Shown piece after piece: positions 45,204-48,497 of a stretch of 48,497 nt of DNA. Within the stretch, counting starts at the first letter, position 1, and each line of letters begins with the position of its first letter. Below the pieces are notes generated by a model. It did not search any database. It worked only from the letters and a program-made list of their open reading frames with translations, and was not told the origin of the DNA. The translations under genes and the position numbers were made by a program. The stretch covers positions 1-48,497 of the forward strand of contig JAUQQL010000008.1 of the NCBI GenBank assembly GCA_030578315.1, written 5' to 3'. The DNA is from Thermodesulfobacteriota bacterium (GTDB taxonomy: Bacteria; Desulfobacterota; Thermodesulfobacteria; Thermodesulfobacteriales; Thermodesulfobacteriaceae).

Positions 45204-47298
45204 TGACGTACCTCTTGAAGAGGTTTTTAGGCTTTTAAAGACCTCTGAAAAAGGTCTTTCTCTAAGTGAGGCTTTGAAGCGGCTTTCTTATTTTGGTTAT
45301 AATGAGATTCGGGAGATTCGCAAGAGATCTTTTCTTCTTATGTTTCTCTCCCAATTTACCCATTTTCTTGCCCTAATTCTTTGGCTGGCTGCTTTATTAG
45401 CCTTTTTTTCTGATTTTCTTCATCCAGGTGAGGGGATGAGACATCTTGGTTGGGCTATAGTAACGGTAATTATTATTAATGCGCTCTTTGCCTTTGTTCA
45501 GGAATATAAAGCAGAAAGGGCTATTGAGAAACTTAAACTTCTTTTACCTTCTAAAGTCAGAGCAATTAGGGAAGGAAGGGAAATGGAACTACATGTTCGA
45601 GAGCTTGTTCCGGGAGATTTAATTTTCCTTGAAGAAGGAGCTAAGGTTCCGGCTGATGTAAGAGTAATAGAGGCCTATGGATTGGTGGTCAATAATGCTC
45701 CTTTGACTGGTGAATCATTACCTGTTAGTTTGACTCCTGAGCTACAGAAAGGAGAGCTTTTTAACAGTAAAAACATTGCCTTTGCAGGAGCCACTGTCCT
45801 CTCTGGGCATGGAAAAGGTGTAGTCTTTGCTACGGGTATGCATACCGAGTTTGGGCGGATTGCTCGGCTTACTGAGGCAGTTCAATTGGAGCCCACACCC
45901 CTCCAAAGAGAAATTAGCTATACTTCAAAAAGTATTGCCTTGATAGCTATTCTAATTGGTCTTTTCTTTTTTATAATTGGAAATTTACTAAAAAGGACCT
46001 TTTGGGAAAACTTTACCTTTGCTATTGGAGTAATTGTAGCCCTTGTGCCAGAGGGTATGCTCCCTACAGTAACCCTTTCTCTGGCCCTTGGCAGTCAGCG
46101 CTTGGCGCAGAGAAAAGCTTTAGTCAAGAAACTTAGCGCTGTTGAGGCCTTAGGTTCTGTAACGGTCATCTGCACAGATAAAACTGGTACCCTCACCCAG
46201 AATAAAATGGAAGTAAAAAGGGTGTGGCTACCTGAATCTTCAGAGGAAACCTTTAAAATGCTTGTAAAGATTGCCTGTCTCTGTAATAATGCTCTCTTTG
46301 TAAATGACCAATACAAGGGAGATCCTACCGAGGTTGCTCTTTTAAAATTTGCGAGGCAAAAGGTTAGCAAAATAGAGGCTCAGAGATTGTCCGAGATTCC
46401 CTTTGATGCTGAGAGAAAGAGAATGACTGTCCTCTGCGAAATAGAAGGTAAAAGACTTGCCCTCACTAAAGGAGCAGTTGAAACGGTTTTGCCCTTATGT
46501 ACTCATGTTTTATACGGAAAAGAAAAACTTCCTTTTACTGAAGCAATGAGAAAAGATCTTATGGAAACCTATTATGCCATGATGGATGCGGGTTTGAGAG
46601 TGCTTTTATTTGCCTATTCAGAGGAAACTCCCGAAGAAAATATGATTTTAGTGGGTTTGGTTGGCTTGGAGGACCCTCCACGTCCTGAGGTAAAGGAAGC
46701 TATCTTAAAATGTAAAAGTGCTAACATAAAGATAATTTTAATTACTGGAGATGCCAGCAGGACAGCACTTTCTATTGCCCGAGAGGTGTCCTTAGTTAAA
46801 GGAGATCCCTTAATTATTGAGGGAGAGGAATTCCACAGGATGAAGGATGCAGAATTGAAAGAAAAACTCAAAGAAAAAGAAATCCTTTTTACCAGGATGA
46901 CCCCTAAGGATAAGCTCCGCATAGTAATCCTCCTTCAGGAATTGGGGGAACGGGTGGCGGTCACAGGAGATGGAGTTAATGATGCCCCAGCCCTTAAAAA
47001 GGCAGACATTGGTATTGCTATGGGCAGTGGCACAGAGGTAGCTAAGGAGGCCGCTGAAATTATACTCCTTGACGATAACTTCGCTACTATTGTTACGGCT
47101 ATAGAGGAGGGAAGGGCTATCTATGAAAATATCAGAAAATTTATTTCATACTTTTTAACCTCTAATGTAGCAGAGTTACTCCCCTTTATAGCCTATGCCC
47201 TTTTAAAGATTCCTTTGCCCTTAACTATTATGCAGATATTAGCCATTGACCTTGGCACCGATCTTCTTCCTGGTTTAGCTTTTCTTCATATACTTTGA
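45193..47298 (+). CDS. P-type cation-transporting ATPase (P2 type), N-terminal 701 residues of a split gene
   Basis: P2-type ATPase, Ca2+/Na+-K+-like group, with an N-terminal cation-ATPase domain (LSEALKRLSYFGYNE), TGES at 172-175, the ion-site PEGM in TM4, phosphorylation motif DKTGT at 329-333, KGAVE for nucleotide binding, and hinge TGDGVND at 591-597. Transport through TM5-6 is present, but after the IDLGTDLLPGLA motif the frame is broken by a 71-base insertion and stops at TGA 47298. The family usually has about 870-890 residues, so the last four or so helices are in the next reading frame. Ion specificity is not decidable. Probably inactive unless both halves associate. Confidence 0.88.
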   Translation: MRINDVPLEEVFRLLKTSEKGLSLSEALKRLSYFGYNEIREIRKRSFLLMFLSQFTHFLALILWLAALLAFFSDFLHPGEGMRHLGWAIVTVIIINALFAFVQEYKAERAIEKLKLLLPSKVRAIREGREMELHVRELVPGDLIFLEEGAKVPADVRVIEAYGLVVNNAPLTGESLPVSLTPELQKGELFNSKNIAFAGATVLSGHGKGVVFATGMHTEFGRIARLTEAVQLEPTPLQREISYTSKSIALIAILIGLFFFIIGNLLKRTFWENFTFAIGVIVALVPEGMLPTVTLSLALGSQRLAQRKALVKKLSAVEALGSVTVICTDKTGTLTQNKMEVKRVWLPESSEETFKMLVKIACLCNNALFVNDQYKGDPTEVALLKFARQKVSKIEAQRLSEIPFDAERKRMTVLCEIEGKRLALTKGAVETVLPLCTHVLYGKEKLPFTEAMRKDLMETYYAMMDAGLRVLLFAYSEETPEENMILVGLVGLEDPPRPEVKEAILKCKSANIKIILITGDASRTALSIAREVSLVKGDPLIIEGEEFHRMKDAELKEKLKEKEILFTRMTPKDKLRIVILLQELGERVAVTGDGVNDAPALKKADIGIAMGSGTEVAKEAAEIILLDDNFATIVTAIEEGRAIYENIRKFISYFLTSNVAELLPFIAYALLKIPLPLTIMQILAIDLGTDLLPGLAFLHIL

Positions 47299-47351
47299 CA
47301 ATATCTACTTCATTTATTGACCTTGGCACCGATCTTCTTCCTGGTTTAGCT
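47245..47351 (+). repeat. 36-bp direct repeat flanking a 35-bp spacer, interrupting the ATPase gene
   Basis: The same 36 bases (beginning ATTGACCTTGGCACC, ending GGTTTAGCT) occur at 47245-47280 and 47316-47351, with an unrelated 35-base spacer (47281-47315). The offset is 71 bases, which is 2 modulo 3. Removing 71 bases (one copy plus spacer) rejoins GGT-TTA-GCT to CTT-GGG-GCT and restores the conserved DLGTDLLPGLALGAE. A local duplication with added spacer is the simplest explanation. A misassembly could look alike. Confidence 0.92.
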
Positions 47352-47873
47352 CTTGGGGCTGAGGCCCCTACTAAGGGGCTTATGCAAAGACCTCCCAGAA
47401 AACCTAATGAGAGACTTTTGGACAGGAAATTATTTTTAAAGGCCTTTTTGTGGCTTGGACCTATAGAGGCCCTCTCAGGCTTTTTTGGTTATTTTTATGT
47501 CTTAAAAAATGGTGGTTGGCATTGGGGCGATAGTCTTTTGCCCTATGATATCCTCTATAGACAAGCTACTACAGCCTGTTTGACAGGAATTGTGTTATCT
47601 CAGATAACTGCCAATAGCTTAGTCTCCCGTTCCTTTGAAGAATCAATCTTCAAACTCGGGTTTTTTACCAATAGGCTCTTACTGGGAGGTATACTTTTTG
47701 GCTTAGCCCTTCAACTTTTTATTGTCTATCACCCCTTGGGGAATAAAATATTTTCTACTTATCCCCTAGAGGCAAAAGTGTGGCTCTTTTTATTTCCCTT
47801 TGCTTTGCTGCTTTTAGTGTCAGAGGAGACAAGAAAGTATCTTTTTAAATTCTCTTCTCAAAGAAGAGTTTAG
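47295..47873 (+). CDS. P-type ATPase C-terminal transmembrane fragment (split gene, second half)
   Basis: A 192-residue frame carrying the repeated IDLGTDLLPGLALGAE, then PPRKPNERLLDRKLF and four hydrophobic helices typical of the cation-ATPase C-terminus (Pfam Cation_ATPase_C). The TTG at 47295 overlaps the TGA of the first half as TTGA, so termination-reinitiation is formally possible. No Shine-Dalgarno is near. It ends at 47873, overlapping the opposing glycosyltransferase stop by four bases. More likely a pseudogene part than a designed subunit, but not excluded. Confidence 0.7.
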   Translation: MTISTSFIDLGTDLLPGLALGAEAPTKGLMQRPPRKPNERLLDRKLFLKAFLWLGPIEALSGFFGYFYVLKNGGWHWGDSLLPYDILYRQATTACLTGIVLSQITANSLVSRSFEESIFKLGFFTNRLLLGGILFGLALQLFIVYHPLGNKIFSTYPLEAKVWLFLFPFALLLLVSEETRKYLFKFSSQRRV

Positions 47874-48497
47874 TTCATACTATAGAGAAACAAATATCTT
47901 CCCTTTTTATAGGAATCAGGAAGGATTTTTTTAGGAGCTAGCTGAGAAAATTCTCTTGGTGATATAACTGAGATACCCTCTTTAAGGGCTAAATAAACCT
48001 CCTCTTACTCTTTAAGAACAGGTATAGGCCTTTTCAGAAGAAAAAGAAGGAAGGGATGGCTCTCTAAATAAAAGGCATATTTCTCCTTGGGGTTAATACT
48101 ATTAGCCACTGCTTGACTTTTAAATTTAAGATCTTCTAATTGAATTAGCTGAAGCCCCGTAACTAATCCAAAGTTTATGAAGACTAAGACAAGTCCAAGG
48201 CGTAAAAGCCATCTATAATTATAGAGGGTCAAAAGGGTCTGGGAGATAAATACGGAGAAGACTGGGTAGAGAAAGAGAAGGTATTTGTCAAATTTTTCTC
48301 CCGTAAAACTCAGCATAACTAAAGGGATCAAAAAGAGAGATAAATACAAATCCTGAGGAAACTGAAGATAATCTTTAATTCTTGCCATGAGTTCTTTTGA
48401 TTTTAGTAAAAGAAGTAACACATAGGGAAAAAAATTTAGTAAAAAGGCCCTAAAATAATAGTAAAAGGGATCCTTTCTTGCAGTAAGTCTTTCACCT
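47870..48497 (-). pseudogene. ArnT/GT39-like membrane glycosyltransferase, C-terminal part with in-frame stop
   Basis: The frame runs off the window end with ERLTARKDPFYYYFRAFLLN, then three hydrophobic helices including FTGEKFDKYLLFLYP, the kind of segment found in lipid-linked-sugar transferases of the ArnT/PMT family. At 48005-48007 a TAA interrupts the frame, but reading on in the same frame gives EEVYLALKEGISVISPREFS and a credible 44-residue end to TAA at 47870. So the gene has a premature stop (for example Lys AAA to TAA) and would lose its last 44 residues, which may or may not matter. N-terminal two-thirds are outside the window. Confidence 0.72.

Overview
The window comes from a low-GC, very A/T-rich bacterium, most likely a thermophilic sulfate- or sulfur-metabolising member of Thermodesulfobacteriota (Thermodesulfobacterium-like). 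This is an inference from gene content: siroheme-dependent heme synthesis genes (ahbC and a fused ahbAB), a split purH, a TauE/SafE anion exporter, an STT3/PglB-type oligosaccharyltransferase, many Lys/Glu/Ile-rich proteins, an archaeal/thermophile-type PIN protein and an outer-membrane system (LptE, LolA, BepA-like protease). No marker rRNA is present, so the genus is not proven.

Layout. 1-1959 is the 3' part of priA. 2032-10516 looks like one long operon: ClpX-like unfoldase, degenerate receiver, ahbC, formyltransferase-like protein, stand-alone IMP cyclohydrolase, aroD-aroE-aroA-aroK and cheX. A perfect 22-base palindrome over a possible -10 site precedes it, and a strong hairpin terminator lying inside the 3' end of the convergent nfeD gene ends it. 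nfeD and a family-4-like uracil-DNA glycosylase run on the minus strand. icd-leuS-lptE follow on plus, then a minus-strand PIN gene. 17582-28266 is a second long plus-strand run: stt3, cupin, argB, valS, two tandem pilZ genes, an amidotransferase-like gene, ftsK and lolA. cutA and a sirtuin follow.

29619-34729 (minus) groups S-adenosylmethionine metabolism: ahcY, metK, a TrmN6-like methyltransferase and a SAM hydrolase, plus a PP-loop tRNA-thiolation-like protein. dnaG-rpoD-ahbAB (plus) is a macromolecular-synthesis operon with a heme gene attached. tauE and an M48-TPR lipoprotein are on minus. tRNA-Gly(GCC), a metallo-beta-lactamase-fold gene, mobB, arsC and a flavodoxin-like gene are on plus.

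From about 43.94 kb to the end the character changes. Codons end in G/C more often, and nearly every gene is broken: a transposase remnant next to a 14-bp tandem repeat, a DUF2905 gene with a one-base frameshift, a P-type ATPase split by a 71-bp duplication-type insertion, and a GT39/ArnT-like glycosyltransferase with an in-frame TAA. Only the universal-stress-protein gene is intact. Genes in the preceding 44 kb show no frameshifts, so this looks like a decaying acquired segment or a locally poor or chimeric part of the assembly. The most interesting items are the split ATPase, the degenerate receiver coupled to ahbC, the formyltransferase-like/IMP cyclohydrolase pair, the ClpX-like ATPase with a C-terminal extension, and the fused siroheme decarboxylase. 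None of these is proof of a wholly new system.
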